Shown piece after piece: positions 34,201-44,777 of a stretch of DNA of 64,000 nt (position 1 is the first letter of the stretch; each line of letters starts with the position of its first letter). Both the position numbers and the translations under genes were made by a program. Source of the DNA: Pseudomonadota bacterium (GTDB lineage Bacteria > Pseudomonadota > Alphaproteobacteria > Azospirillales > Azospirillaceae); the NCBI GenBank assembly GCA_023423695.1, contig JAFAFA010000051.1, forward strand, positions 47,908 to 111,907. The letters are read 5' to 3'. The notes under the pieces were generated by a model. The model was not told the origin of the DNA. It searched no databases and was given only the letters and a program-made list of their open reading frames with translations.

Positions 34201-34758
34201 ATGATTCCGCTGGCGCTCGACCCGTCGCGGGTGGCGATCGCGTTGGCCGGCAACGGCCTGCTCGCAGTTCGCCGCCTGACGCAATTGCGCGAGGGCGGGG
34301 CTGATCCGGTGGTGTTTTCACCGGCTCCTGATGGGGAATTGGCCGCGCTCGCCGGCGACCGACTGGTGCGGGCGCTGCCGGACGCCAAGGATTTGGACAC
34401 GGTCGGCGTGTTGTACGTCATGGGGCTGGGGACGGAGACCGAGACGGCACTGGCGGAACTGGCGCGGTCGCGCCGCGTGCTGGTGAATGTCGAGGACGTC
34501 ATTCCCTTGTGTGATTTCCACTCGCCGTCCGTGGTGCGGCGTGGCGATCTGGTGATGACGATCTCCACCGGCGGACGCAGCCCAACCCTCGCCAGCCTGC
34601 TGCGCCAGCGGCTGGAGGCGCTGTTCCCGGAGGAGTGGGCGGAGCGACTGCGCACCATCGCCGACTTCCGCAACCGCCGCAGGGCGGAGGGTGCATCGAT
34701 GTCGGAGGTCGCGCAGGAAACCCGCGCGCTGATCGACCGGGAACGATGGCTGCCGTGA
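34201..34758 (+). CDS. Precorrin-2 dehydrogenase/sirohydrochlorin ferrochelatase-like siroheme synthase (CysG N-terminal half)
   Basis: A 185 aa protein matching the N-terminal part of CysG (Met8p-like), which oxidises precorrin-2 with NAD and inserts iron to give siroheme, the cofactor of CysI. The Rossmann part reads VAIALAGNGLLAVRRLTQL; later come RRVLVNVEDVIPLCDFHSPSVVRRGDLVMTISTGGRSP and LRQRLEALFPEEW, all family blocks. The C-terminal uroporphyrinogen methyltransferase half of CysG is absent, so a separate methyltransferase must exist elsewhere. The ATG at 34201 starts the domain; upstream in-frame sequence is in the promoter region. First gene of the cysI operon. Confidence 0.86.
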   Translation: MIPLALDPSRVAIALAGNGLLAVRRLTQLREGGADPVVFSPAPDGELAALAGDRLVRALPDAKDLDTVGVLYVMGLGTETETALAELARSRRVLVNVEDVIPLCDFHSPSVVRRGDLVMTISTGGRSPTLASLLRQRLEALFPEEWAERLRTIADFRNRRRAEGASMSEVAQETRALIDRERWLP

Positions 34759-34855
34759 GAACCCCATACGCCGCCCCGCCGAATTCACTGCCGGACCCTC
34801 AGCGGTTCGGGTAAGACACCAAACACGTTCGAGAACGACCAGCCAGGAGAGCCAG

Positions 34856-35176
34856 ATGTCGGCCAAGGATCGATCGAAGGAAGGATCGATGAAAGCCATC
34901 ACCGCCAACCGCCTGCGCGACGGGGAAGTCGTGTTCCTGGGCGAAGGCGGCGTGTGGGTCGAGTCCTTCGCCGAGGCCGCGCTGTTCCAGCGCGCCGAGG
35001 CCGACGGGGTGCTGGCCGCCGCCAAGGAGACGGCGGAGCGCGAGCAGTTCGGCGTCGACATCTACGCCTTCGAGGTGGTGGAGCAGGACGGCGCCCCGGT
35101 CCCGGCGACGATGCGCGAGCGCATCCGCACCGCCGGCCCGACCGTCCGCCTCGATCTCGGCAAGCAGGCCGCCTGA
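34856..35176 (+). CDS. DUF2849 protein of the sulfite reductase operon
   Basis: A 106 aa protein with KAITANRLRDGEVVFLGEGGVWVESF, the DUF2849 start pattern, and a charged remainder. This family is typically found directly upstream of cysI in alphaproteobacteria and its role is not established; a structural or electron-delivery function has to be guessed. AGGAG lies before the ATG at 34856; an alternative ATG at 34889 has AAGGAAGG and would give 95 residues. It is followed 57 bases later by cysI. Confidence 0.82.
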   Translation: MSAKDRSKEGSMKAITANRLRDGEVVFLGEGGVWVESFAEAALFQRAEADGVLAAAKETAEREQFGVDIYAFEVVEQDGAPVPATMRERIRTAGPTVRLDLGKQAA

Positions 35177-35233
35177 GTTACTGGCTGATTTTCTGATCGC
35201 TGGCCGTTCCGGCGGCCCTGAGGGTTGATCGAC

Positions 35234-36925
35234 ATGAACCACATCGCGCCCGGCGCCCGTGCCGGCATCTATCATTACGACGAGATCGACCGGCAGTTCG
35301 TCGCCGAGCGCGTCGAGCAGTTCCGCAAACAGGTCGACCGCCGCCTGTCGGGCGAGCTGACGGAGGAGGAGTTCAAGCCGATCCGGCTGATGAACGGCCT
35401 CTATCTCCAGCTTCACGCCTACATGCTGCGCATCGCCGTGCCTTATGGCGTGATGTCCGCCACCCAGCTGCGCAAGCTGTCGGCCATCGGCCGCAGGTAC
35501 GACCGCGGCTACGGCCATTTCACCACCCGCCAGAACCTGCAATACAACTGGATCAAGCTGGAGGACACCCCGGCCATCCTGCATGAGTTGGCCGAGGTGG
35601 ACATGCACGCGCTGCAGACCAGCGGCAACTGCGTGCGCAACGTCACCACCGACCCATTCGTCGGCGCCGCCAAGGACGAGGTGGTGGACGGCCGCGTCTA
35701 TGCCGAGATCCTGCGGCAATGGACGACGATGCATCCCGAGTTCACCTATCTGCCGCGCAAGTTCAAGATCGCCATCTCCGGCGCCGAGAGCGACCGCGCC
35801 GCGGTGCGCATCCACGACGTCGGTCTGCTGGCGCGGCGCAACGACAAGGGTGAGCCCGGCTTCTCCTTCTATGTCGGCGGCGGTCTCGGCCGTTCGCCCT
35901 TCGTCGGCAAGCTGGTGCGCGAGTGGGTGGCGCAGGAGGACTTCGTCGCCTATCTGGAAGCCATCCTGCGCGTCTACAACCAGTACGGCCGCCGCGACAA
36001 CATCTACAAGGCGCGCATCAAGATCCTGGTGCACGAGCTGGGCCTGGAGAAGTTCACCCAGGAGGTGGAGGAGGAGTTCGCGCGGCTGCGCGGCCCCAAA
36101 TACCGCCTTGACCCGGAGATCGTCGAAGGGGTCCGCCAGCACTTCGCCCCGCCGCCGTTCGAGGAGTTGCCCGACCATTCGGAAGCCCTGGAGCGCGCCA
36201 AGGCGACCGATCCGGCCTTCGCCAACTGGCTGGCGGTGAATGTCGCCGAGCACAAGGCGCCGGGCTACGCCATCGCCACCATCTCGCTGAAGCCGGCCGG
36301 CGGCATTCCCGGCGACGCCACCTGCGAGCAGATGGACCTCGTCGCCGATCTGGCCGAGCGCTACAGCTTCGGCGAGCTGCGCGTCACCCATGTCCAGAAC
36401 CTCGTCCTGGCGCATGTGAAGAAGGACGACCTCTACGACCTGTGGAAGCGGCTGGACGCGGCGGAGCTGGGCAGCGCCAATGCCGGGCTGATCGGCGACA
36501 TCATCGCCTGTCCGGGGCTGGATTACTGCGCGCTCGCCAATGCCCGCTCGATCCCGCTGGCGCAGGCGATCTCCGCCCGCTTCGCCGATCCGGTCCGCCA
36601 GCGCACCATCGGCGAGCTGGGGATCAAGATCAGCGGCTGCATCAACGCCTGCGGCCATCACCATGTCGGCGCCATCGGCATCCTGGGCGTCGACAAGAAG
36701 GGCACCGAATACTACCAGATCACCGTCGGCGGCGACCCGACGCTGACCACGGAAATCGGCGACATCCTCGGCCCGGCGGTGACCGAGACCGAAGCGGTGG
36801 ACGCTATCGAGGCGATCGTCGACGTCTATCTCGCCAACCGCTCGGGCGAGGGCGAGCGTTTCATCGACACCCTCAAGCGCGTCGGCCATGCCCCGTTCAA
36901 GGAGAGAATCTATGCCGCTGATTGA
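35234..36925 (+). CDS. cysI: Sulfite reductase hemoprotein (assimilatory nitrite/sulfite reductase)
   Basis: A 563 aa siroheme- and [4Fe-4S]-containing reductase that makes sulfide from sulfite by six-electron transfer. The ferredoxin-like half-domains and siroheme regions are present: RGYGHFTTRQNLQYNWIKL, SGNCVRNVTTDP, RKFKIAISG. The cluster ligands lie at CPGLDYCALANARS and SGCINACGHHHVG (the two cysteines CX3C). No flavoprotein gene (cysJ) is nearby, so ferredoxin or another donor is likely. The ATG at 35234 was preferred to a TTG nine bases earlier. DUF934 overlaps its 3' end. Confidence 0.94.
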   Translation: MNHIAPGARAGIYHYDEIDRQFVAERVEQFRKQVDRRLSGELTEEEFKPIRLMNGLYLQLHAYMLRIAVPYGVMSATQLRKLSAIGRRYDRGYGHFTTRQNLQYNWIKLEDTPAILHELAEVDMHALQTSGNCVRNVTTDPFVGAAKDEVVDGRVYAEILRQWTTMHPEFTYLPRKFKIAISGAESDRAAVRIHDVGLLARRNDKGEPGFSFYVGGGLGRSPFVGKLVREWVAQEDFVAYLEAILRVYNQYGRRDNIYKARIKILVHELGLEKFTQEVEEEFARLRGPKYRLDPEIVEGVRQHFAPPPFEELPDHSEALERAKATDPAFANWLAVNVAEHKAPGYAIATISLKPAGGIPGDATCEQMDLVADLAERYSFGELRVTHVQNLVLAHVKKDDLYDLWKRLDAAELGSANAGLIGDIIACPGLDYCALANARSIPLAQAISARFADPVRQRTIGELGIKISGCINACGHHHVGAIGILGVDKKGTEYYQITVGGDPTLTTEIGDILGPAVTETEAVDAIEAIVDVYLANRSGEGERFIDTLKRVGHAPFKERIYAAD

Positions 36926-37412
36926 GCAGGGCCGCATCGGCGAGGACGCCTGGAGCTTCATCCCCGATGGGGAGCCGGTCCCCAACGACCGCCCGGTCAT
37001 CATCAGCTTCGAGCGTTGGCAGGCGGAGCGTGACAGCTTCGACGGCCGCAACGCCAAGCTGGGCGTGCGGCTGAAGAGCGGCACGCTGGCAGGGGCCATC
37101 GCCGCCGACCTCGACCGCTTCGCCCTGGTGGCGGTGGAGTTCCCGAAGTTCCGCGACGGCCGCGGCTTCTCCACCGCGCGCGAGCTGCGGGAGCGCTATG
37201 GCTACACCGGCGAGATCCGTGCGGTCGGTCATGTCATCCCCGACCAGTATCTCTATCTGGTCCGCACCGGCTTCACCTCCGTCGAGGCGCCGGAAGGCAC
37301 CAACCCGGACAGCTGGGCCAATGCGCTGACCGAGGTCACCATCGCCTTCCAGCCCAGCCTGGACGACACGGCACCGCTGTCTCTGCTGCGCCGCAAGCTG
37401 AAGGTGGGGTAG
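36912..37412 (+). CDS. DUF934 family protein
   Basis: A 166 aa DUF934 (COG3749) protein, found next to cysI and often annotated as probable sulfite reduction accessory protein. Recognisable segments: LIEQGRIGEDAW, DRPVIISFERWQAERD, LGVRLKSGT, VEFPKFRDGRGFSTARELRERYGYTGEIRAVGHVIPDQYLYLVRTGF. No cofactor motif is seen. It overlaps the end of cysI by 14 bases in another frame and is the last gene of the operon, before a strong terminator. Confidence 0.88.
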   Translation: MPLIEQGRIGEDAWSFIPDGEPVPNDRPVIISFERWQAERDSFDGRNAKLGVRLKSGTLAGAIAADLDRFALVAVEFPKFRDGRGFSTARELRERYGYTGEIRAVGHVIPDQYLYLVRTGFTSVEAPEGTNPDSWANALTEVTIAFQPSLDDTAPLSLLRRKLKVG

Positions 37413-37446
37413 GGCGCCCAAGCCCGTCCCGGAAGCTTCCAAGAAA

Positions 37447-37486
37447 AGGAAAAGGCGCCGACCCGGCCGGGGCGGCGCCTTTTCCT
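37447..37486. terminator. Terminator after the cysI operon, two-way
   Basis: GGAAAAGGCGCCG pairs with CGGCGCCTTTTCC around a 10-base loop and ends in a T-run. The symmetrical A/T runs let it serve the convergent peptidase gene too. Confidence 0.88.
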
Positions 37487-37505
37487 TGTCCTGCGTCTTG
37501 CCCCC

Positions 37506-38141
37506 TCACCAGTGGCGGAGCGGCCCGACGTCGATATGGACGAAGTTGCTGTCGGGGTAATAGCCGACGCCGCCGCCGCGCAGGCTCAACGCCGCGCGCT
37601 GCAACTGGCGGGTGGACATCTTCGGCACCCGCAGGTCGATGGCCATGCCGCGCATGTGGAAGCTGTTCTGGGCGACGCCGCTGTGGTCGGCTTCACGCAG
37701 CATCGCGTTGGATTCCGGCGAGCGGTAGCCGGACACGATCTCGATCGGACCCTTGCGGCCGATCTTGCGGCTCAGGTTGTGGACCAGATCCAGCAGCTTC
37801 GGATCGATGGGATGAACCGAGTTGTTGCGGTGGTCGCGCAGCAGGTGGTTGATCGCCCGCACGGCGTCGCGAACATAGCGGCCCTTCGCCCAGTATTCGG
37901 CGCTGACCTTCTCGCCGGTGTGCAGGTTCACCAGGGACAGCATGCGGGGCGGGGCGCGGAGCGCCGCGGCCTCGGCCTCCTCGCTCGTGAACAGGGTTCC
38001 CCCGGCAGAGGCGACCGCCGCCAGACCCAGGCCGGCGCGCAGCAGAGAGCGGCGATCGAGATGACGGCGTTCGGTGGCGTGGCTCTCGCCAACGCTCGGG
38101 CGTGCGGTCGTGGTCGACCGGGCGTCCGCATCCTTCATCAT
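37506..38141 (-). CDS. YcbK/MepK-like murein endopeptidase (DUF882, peptidase M15 family), Tat-exported
   Basis: A 211 aa exported protein. The N terminus has a twin-arginine motif, RRSLLRAGLGLAAVASAGG, near residues 30-48. The DUF882/M15 domain (about 65-211) has LVNLHTGEKVSAEYW, INHLLRDHRNN, EIVSGYRSPESN and the metal-ligand pattern SFHMRGMAIDLR followed by FVHIDVG. E. coli MepK (YcbK) cleaves meso-DAP cross-links in peptidoglycan, so this is probably a cell-wall hydrolase in the periplasm. Two adjacent ATGs (38141 and 38138) are possible starts. Confidence 0.88.
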   Translation of the reverse strand: MMKDADARSTTTARPSVGESHATERRHLDRRSLLRAGLGLAAVASAGGTLFTSEEAEAAALRAPPRMLSLVNLHTGEKVSAEYWAKGRYVRDAVRAINHLLRDHRNNSVHPIDPKLLDLVHNLSRKIGRKGPIEIVSGYRSPESNAMLREADHSGVAQNSFHMRGMAIDLRVPKMSTRQLQRAALSLRGGGVGYYPDSNFVHIDVGPLRHW

Positions 38142-38701
38142 TCTTCCTTCATATCCCGTTTTTCCGCTCCGGGGCGCCGTCTCCGCCCTTCGGAGCCCGT
38201 CATCCCGGTTACGGCCAAATTCACACCCCGGCCAAGGTCAGGGCGTGCTGCGGTGCGTTAGTCCGAAAGGTGGGACACTTTTAGGATGTCTGTGGCCTTT
38301 GCTGTCAAGAAACCATTGCTTAACCGTTTCCGGCTTTTTGGCCAAGTCCAGGGTTTCCGCCGAACAGCGGGCATCCCGTGCCACAAGCCGAGTCGGGGCT
38401 GTTCGCGACTCGTTCGCAGCTCGTTCGATTACAGAACCGTAACGTGTGCGACTCGGGAGCTTCGCCGTAGAATGCCCCTGTCGGACGGGAAGAGGGGGCT
38501 CGGTCATCCGCATGGCCAAGCTTCTGTTTCTCATGGCGGACCCTTGGCTGTGCCCCTCCGCCCAGCCGGACGCCATAGCGGCGCACTCCCGAACCGCATC
38601 CCCCGAAAGAGTGAGCGCAAAAGGAGATTCATTCAGCCTTCGGTAAGGAATGAACCGCATGATTGTCGTGACGTAACCAATTTCACGGCGTCAACCTGCC
38701 C
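38142..38701. other. 560-base region between the endopeptidase and a pentapeptide protein
   Basis: No ORF here has convincing coding character; several short ones overlap in different frames and look like chance. It should hold divergent promoters. A partial direct repeat, CTCGTTCG-N4-CTCGTTCG, lies near 38408. I cannot assign an RNA gene. Confidence 0.5.
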
Positions 38702-40018
38702 GTGTCCACCGTCTCCGCCCCCGTCGCTTCCACCGTGTCCTTCTTTCGGCCCGATCAACTGGCCGAGGTGCTGGACCGGCATGCCCGCTGGATCAAGGGC
38801 CAGCCGGGCGGTGCCCGCGCCAACCTCGCCATGGCCGACCTGGAGGGGGTGGACCTGTCGCAGCGCGACCTGCGCGGCGCCCGTCTGGTCGGCGCGCGTC
38901 TGGCCCGCGGCCGGCTGAACGGCACCAATCTGGCCGGCGCCGACCTGTTCGGCGTCGATCTGCGCGATGCCGACATCAGCCGCGCCAACCTGATGCAGAC
39001 CGATCTGCGCGGCGCCCGCCTGCGCGCGGCCGATTTCTCCAACGCCAACCTAAAGGGGGCGGACCTGCGCGCCGGCACGCTGGAGCCGGGCGGCAGCGCA
39101 AGGCGCGGCACCGGGCCCGATGCGCCCAGCGGTCAAGACGCCGAAAGCGCCCGCCAGCTCCACAAGGCGGCGCTCGCCCGCCTGCAGAACGGCACGACGG
39201 CGGAGGGCGGGATCCCCACCGACCTGACCGGTGCGGTGCTGCGCGGCGCCAACCTGTCCGATGCCGACCTGACCGGCGCCGTGTTGCAGAACGCCGACCT
39301 GTCGGGGGCGGTCCTGACCGGCGCGGATTTGACCGGTGCGCGGCTGAACGGCGCCAACCTGTCGGGGGCGTCGCTCGACGGCACCCGCTTCGACAAAGCG
39401 GACATGGTCGGCACCCGCATGGCGGATTGCGACCTGTCCTCCACCCGGATCGCCACCGCCCAGATGACCCGGCCGATCGACAGCATGGGGTCGGAGATCC
39501 AGCGCGCCATCTTCGACCATGAACGTTGGATCGACAGCGTCGGCCAGCGCGGCCAGCGCGCCGATCTCGACGGAGCCGACCTCAGCCGCGCCGACCTGCG
39601 CAACGTCAATCTCAGCGCCGCCTCCCTGCGCGGGGCGAACCTGTCGGCGGCGGCGCTGACCGGCGCCCGGCTGATGATGACCGACCTGTCCGGTGCCAAT
39701 CTGGAGGGCGCCAACCTGATGGGCGCCGACCTGTCCGGCGCCAACCTCAGCTATGCCGTGCTCACCAACGCCGACCTGACGCGGGTGCGGTTGGGACCCG
39801 CGGCGATCAAGGACCCGTCGGGGCGCCCGACCGGCCGCTCCTGGGCCGCCAACCTGATGGGGGCCGACATGCGCGGCGCCCTGCTGCTCGGGACCTGCCT
39901 GGTCCAGGCCAACCTGTCCGACGCCAACCTCGACAGCGCCGATCTGGACGGCGCCGACCTTGCCGGCGCCAAGCTGCAGCGCGCCATGCTTCCAGGCCGT
40001 CCGCCCCGGCGGGGATAG
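38702..40018 (+). CDS. Pentapeptide-repeat protein with two cap modules
   Basis: A 438 aa cytosolic protein without signal peptide. A helical cap (LAEVLDRHARWIKGQPGG, about 19-36) leads into pentapeptide repeats with RANLAMADLEGVDL and many A(D/N)LxxA units. A linker near 130-160 follows, then more repeats. A second cap (IQRAIFDHERWIDSVGQRGQ, about 262-281) leads RADLDGADLSRADL and a final block. The same cap-plus-repeat module, also twice, occurs in the PilZ fusion protein at 14.4-15.9 kb, so the two are distant paralogs. The start is a GTG with no clear ribosome site, so it may be internal. Function unknown. Confidence 0.82.
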   Translation: MSTVSAPVASTVSFFRPDQLAEVLDRHARWIKGQPGGARANLAMADLEGVDLSQRDLRGARLVGARLARGRLNGTNLAGADLFGVDLRDADISRANLMQTDLRGARLRAADFSNANLKGADLRAGTLEPGGSARRGTGPDAPSGQDAESARQLHKAALARLQNGTTAEGGIPTDLTGAVLRGANLSDADLTGAVLQNADLSGAVLTGADLTGARLNGANLSGASLDGTRFDKADMVGTRMADCDLSSTRIATAQMTRPIDSMGSEIQRAIFDHERWIDSVGQRGQRADLDGADLSRADLRNVNLSAASLRGANLSAAALTGARLMMTDLSGANLEGANLMGADLSGANLSYAVLTNADLTRVRLGPAAIKDPSGRPTGRSWAANLMGADMRGALLLGTCLVQANLSDANLDSADLDGADLAGAKLQRAMLPGRPPRRG

Positions 40019-40083
40019 GAACCTCCGGGGCCGAACGCCCGTCCTCCCTCACGGCGGCCATTCGCCTCACGGCAGCCGGCCTT

Positions 40084-41817
<1,734 letters not shown>

Positions 41818-41881
41818 CGCTAGGGCGCCACCGAAGTGGCAAGGAATGGTTGGCCGGGGTCTCCCCCGGTCACTCTCCAAA

Positions 41882-42478
41882 TCACGCGGCGCCCGTCAGC
41901 AGCCGGGTCAGCTCCACCGCAGTCTTGACCCGCATCTTCTCGAACACATGGCTGCGATGGACCTCCACCGTGCGCATGCTGATGCCCAGCTCGTCGGCGA
42001 TGACCTTGTTCAGGCGGCCAGCGACGACCAGCTCCATCACCTGCCGCTCGCGCTGGGTCAGGGTGGCCAGCCGCGCCGCAAGGCCGGCCTGTCCCGCCTC
42101 GCGCTCGCGCTGTTCGGCGTCGAAGGCGAGGGCGTCGATCACCCGGTCGACCAGTTCGTTGTCGTTGAAGGGCTTTTCCACGAAGTCGCGGGCTCCCTTC
42201 TTCAGGGCGCTGACGGCGATGGGAACGTCGCCATGGCCGGTCAGGAAGATCACCGGCATCCGGCATCCCTTGGACAGCAGGCGGTCGAACAGCTCCAGCC
42301 CGCTCATCCCCTCCATGCGGATGTCCAGCAAAAGGCAGCCGGCCATGTCCGGCCTCCACCCCTCCAGGAAGGCTTCCGCGGAGGGCCAGCCCGCCACCGG
42401 CACGTTGCGCGACTGGAACAGCCAGCCGAGAGCGTCGCGGATCGCCTCGTCGTCGTCGACGATGTGGAGCGTGGTCAT
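41882..42478 (-). CDS. dctR: DctR, FixJ-family response regulator
   Basis: A 198 aa two-domain regulator. The receiver domain has the acid pocket DDD (residues 8-10), phospho-acceptor D52 in LLLDIRM and the lysine in VEKPF near 105. The C-terminal LuxR-type helix-turn-helix reads LTQRERQVMELVVAGRLNKVIADELGISMRTVEVHRSHVFEKM. This is the FixJ/NarL type, as in Rhodobacter capsulatus DctR, and not the NtrC type of rhizobial DctD. The ATG overlaps the dctS stop (ATGA). It probably activates dctPQM across the divergent promoter. Confidence 0.9.
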   Translation of the reverse strand: MTTLHIVDDDEAIRDALGWLFQSRNVPVAGWPSAEAFLEGWRPDMAGCLLLDIRMEGMSGLELFDRLLSKGCRMPVIFLTGHGDVPIAVSALKKGARDFVEKPFNDNELVDRVIDALAFDAEQREREAGQAGLAARLATLTQRERQVMELVVAGRLNKVIADELGISMRTVEVHRSHVFEKMRVKTAVELTRLLTGAA

Positions 42479-44601
42479 TCTGCGGCCTCTGCGCTTTGGT
42501 CTGAAACTCGGCCCGAGGATTGGGCATGCACCGGCAGGGTGAACAGGAAGCGTGTCCCGGCGGCGTCGCCGTCCGGGGCATCCTCCGCCGCCACCGGTTC
42601 GAACCACAGCCGGCCGCGGTGGTGCTCGACGATGGAGCGGCAGATGTTCAGGCCCATCCCCATACCTTCGCGCTTAGTTGTGAAGAAAGGGGAAAACAGC
42701 CGCTCCGCCACCTTGGGCGCGATACCGCATCCGCGGTCGCGGATCTCCGTCAGCAGAACGCCCCCGCCGGCTCCGTCCGCCCCGTCCTCCCGGCGGACGG
42801 TGACGGTCAGGCGGCGGTCGTCGCGCGGGGTGCGGGCCATCGCCTCGATCCCGTTGCGCATCAGGTTCAGCACCACCTGCTGCAGCAGGATGCGGTCGCC
42901 GGTGACCGGCGGCAGGTCGGCCGGGGCGTCCAGCTCCACCCGCACGCCCAGCCGGGCGGCGTCGGCGCCGGTCAGCCCGACGCAATCCTCCAGCACGCGG
43001 GCGAGCGAGCAGGGGGCGACGTTCGGATCGCGCTTGCGCACGAAATCGTGGATTCGCCGCACCACCTGCCCGGCGCGCTTGGCCTGCGCCGCCAGCTTCT
43101 CCAGCGCCGCGGCGACCTCGTCGGTGTCGAACCGGCCGGAGCGCAGGCGGTTCAGGCAGCCGGTGCAGTAGCTGGCGATGGCCGACAGCGGCTGGTTCAA
43201 CTCATGCGCCAGGGTGGAGGCCATCTCGCCCATCGTGATCAGGCGTGAGGTCTGCTGCAGCCGCTCCTGCTGCTGGCGGGCCAGCTCCTCGGCGTGCTTG
43301 CGTTCGGTGATGTCGAGGACGGAGCCCATCCAGCCGGTCTGGCGCCCGTTGGCGTCGATCAGCGGCGCCTCGTAGATCAGCGCGTCGAACCGCTCGCCGT
43401 TGGCCCGCCGGAACCTCATCTCCAGCCCGGATTCCGGGGCGCGGCCGGCCAGCACGTCCTGCAGCGCGGCCTCCGCCCGTTCGAGTTCCTCCGGCAGCCA
43501 GTAGGGCATCGGCGGGCCGCAACCGACCAGATCCTCGGGCTCCAGCCCGACCATCCGGCAGAAGGCCGGGTTGACGTAGGTGATGCGGCCCTCCAGGTCG
43601 CGGGCGCGCATGCCCACGGTCAGGCTGTCCTCCATCGCCTTGCGGAAGGCGTGCTCCTCGCGCAGCGCCTCTTCCGCCCGCAGGCGGCCGGCTATATGGC
43701 GGCGCAGCGACCACAGGCTCCACAGCGCCGATCCGGTCAGCGCGAAGATGGCCGCCACCAGGACGGTGCGGGTGACGTTGGATTCGCTGGGGTAGGCGGT
43801 GGCGACCAGAGCCAGCCCGTGGCCGGGCGGATCGAAGGGGATGACGTGGCTCCGCGCCGGATCCGGCCCCGCACCGCCCGCTGAGTCCGCCACGGATCCC
43901 GGCACCACCATGCGCGACTTCGCCCCCAGCACGGTGCCTGTGACGTCGATCACCTCCAGCTGGTAGCGCTGGGCGAACCACCAGGGGACATGGTGGGTCA
44001 GCATCGCCTCGAACGAAAAGACGCCGACCAGCGCGCCGACGAAGGCGCCGTCGCGGAACAGCGGGAAGGCGACGTCGAACCCGCGGTCGGTGGCGTCGAT
44101 CCGGTAGGGCGCGCCATAGGCCCTGAGGCCCGAGGAACGGGCGATGCGCATCGCGTCGTTGCGGGTCAGGCTGTCGTCGGGCGGGCCGTCCGCGCCCTGA
44201 ATGCCGTCCCGGGGCAGCGGCGGCTCTGCCAGCATGGTGCGCCCCTGGGGGTCGAGCCAGAGCACCCGTTCGATCGCCGGATTCGTGTTCACCACCAGCC
44301 GGGCCATTGCGGCGAAATGCCGCAGGTCCACCTCCGTCCGGCCCAGAGTCTCCGCCAGCCTCTCCAGCTTGTCCTCGTCGGAGGCCAGCTGGAAATGCAG
44401 GTTCTGCTCCACCCACAGCGCGTCCTTGATCAGGGCCAGCGCCTCCTCGTCCCGTTCGTTGCGCTGCAGCAGCCACAGGAAGGCGCCCAGCAGGACAACG
44501 ACCAGCGCCATCGCCACCAGCGGCATGGCGTGCGGCACCGCCCACCCGGATCGGGAGGCGGGCAGGGCGGCGGAGCCGGGAGTGCGGTTGGGATGCGGCA
44601 T
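42475..44601 (-). CDS. dctS: DctS, C4-dicarboxylate sensor histidine kinase
   Basis: A 708 aa sensor kinase. One membrane helix at about residues 27-45 and another near 285 flank a periplasmic sensor domain. A PAS domain (about 330-445: VGMRARDLEGRITYVNPAFCRMVG) follows. HisKA has the histidine in STLAHELNQPLSA near 470, and the HATPase part has RDRGCGIAP and GMGMGLNICRSIV. The sequence type and the location beside dctR and dctPQM match DctS of Rhodobacter. The ATG at 44601 was chosen as the first before the membrane helix; an upstream in-frame extension lies in the divergent promoter. Confidence 0.9.
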   Translation of the reverse strand: MPHPNRTPGSAALPASRSGWAVPHAMPLVAMALVVVLLGAFLWLLQRNERDEEALALIKDALWVEQNLHFQLASDEDKLERLAETLGRTEVDLRHFAAMARLVVNTNPAIERVLWLDPQGRTMLAEPPLPRDGIQGADGPPDDSLTRNDAMRIARSSGLRAYGAPYRIDATDRGFDVAFPLFRDGAFVGALVGVFSFEAMLTHHVPWWFAQRYQLEVIDVTGTVLGAKSRMVVPGSVADSAGGAGPDPARSHVIPFDPPGHGLALVATAYPSESNVTRTVLVAAIFALTGSALWSLWSLRRHIAGRLRAEEALREEHAFRKAMEDSLTVGMRARDLEGRITYVNPAFCRMVGLEPEDLVGCGPPMPYWLPEELERAEAALQDVLAGRAPESGLEMRFRRANGERFDALIYEAPLIDANGRQTGWMGSVLDITERKHAEELARQQQERLQQTSRLITMGEMASTLAHELNQPLSAIASYCTGCLNRLRSGRFDTDEVAAALEKLAAQAKRAGQVVRRIHDFVRKRDPNVAPCSLARVLEDCVGLTGADAARLGVRVELDAPADLPPVTGDRILLQQVVLNLMRNGIEAMARTPRDDRRLTVTVRREDGADGAGGGVLLTEIRDRGCGIAPKVAERLFSPFFTTKREGMGMGLNICRSIVEHHRGRLWFEPVAAEDAPDGDAAGTRFLFTLPVHAQSSGRVSDQSAEAAE

Positions 44602-44729
44602 GAGGATCGACACGAAAGTGTGAAGGCTGACGACGATGGAACCGGACGAAAGTGGGATAGGCCGACTCTGCGGATATCCACAATAGCCGCAATTCGTCAG
44701 ATCATGAACAATGCGAGATAAGTTCAGGG

Positions 44730-44741
44730 CGGAACATTCCG
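44730..44741. promoter_or_regulatory. Inverted repeat upstream of dctP
   Basis: CGGAA-CA-TTCCG lies 36 bases before the dctP start in the dctS/dctP divergent region. It could be a DctR site. The support is only symmetry and position. Confidence 0.3.
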
Positions 44742-44777
44742 TCCAACCGATAATCGACACCAGAGGGGAACGCACCT

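Noticed and set aside
38446..38646. A 66-codon open frame before the pentapeptide gene
   Set aside because: No recognisable domain and overlapping alternatives in other frames; an internal ATG at 38512 has a purine-rich stretch upstream but nothing else supports it.
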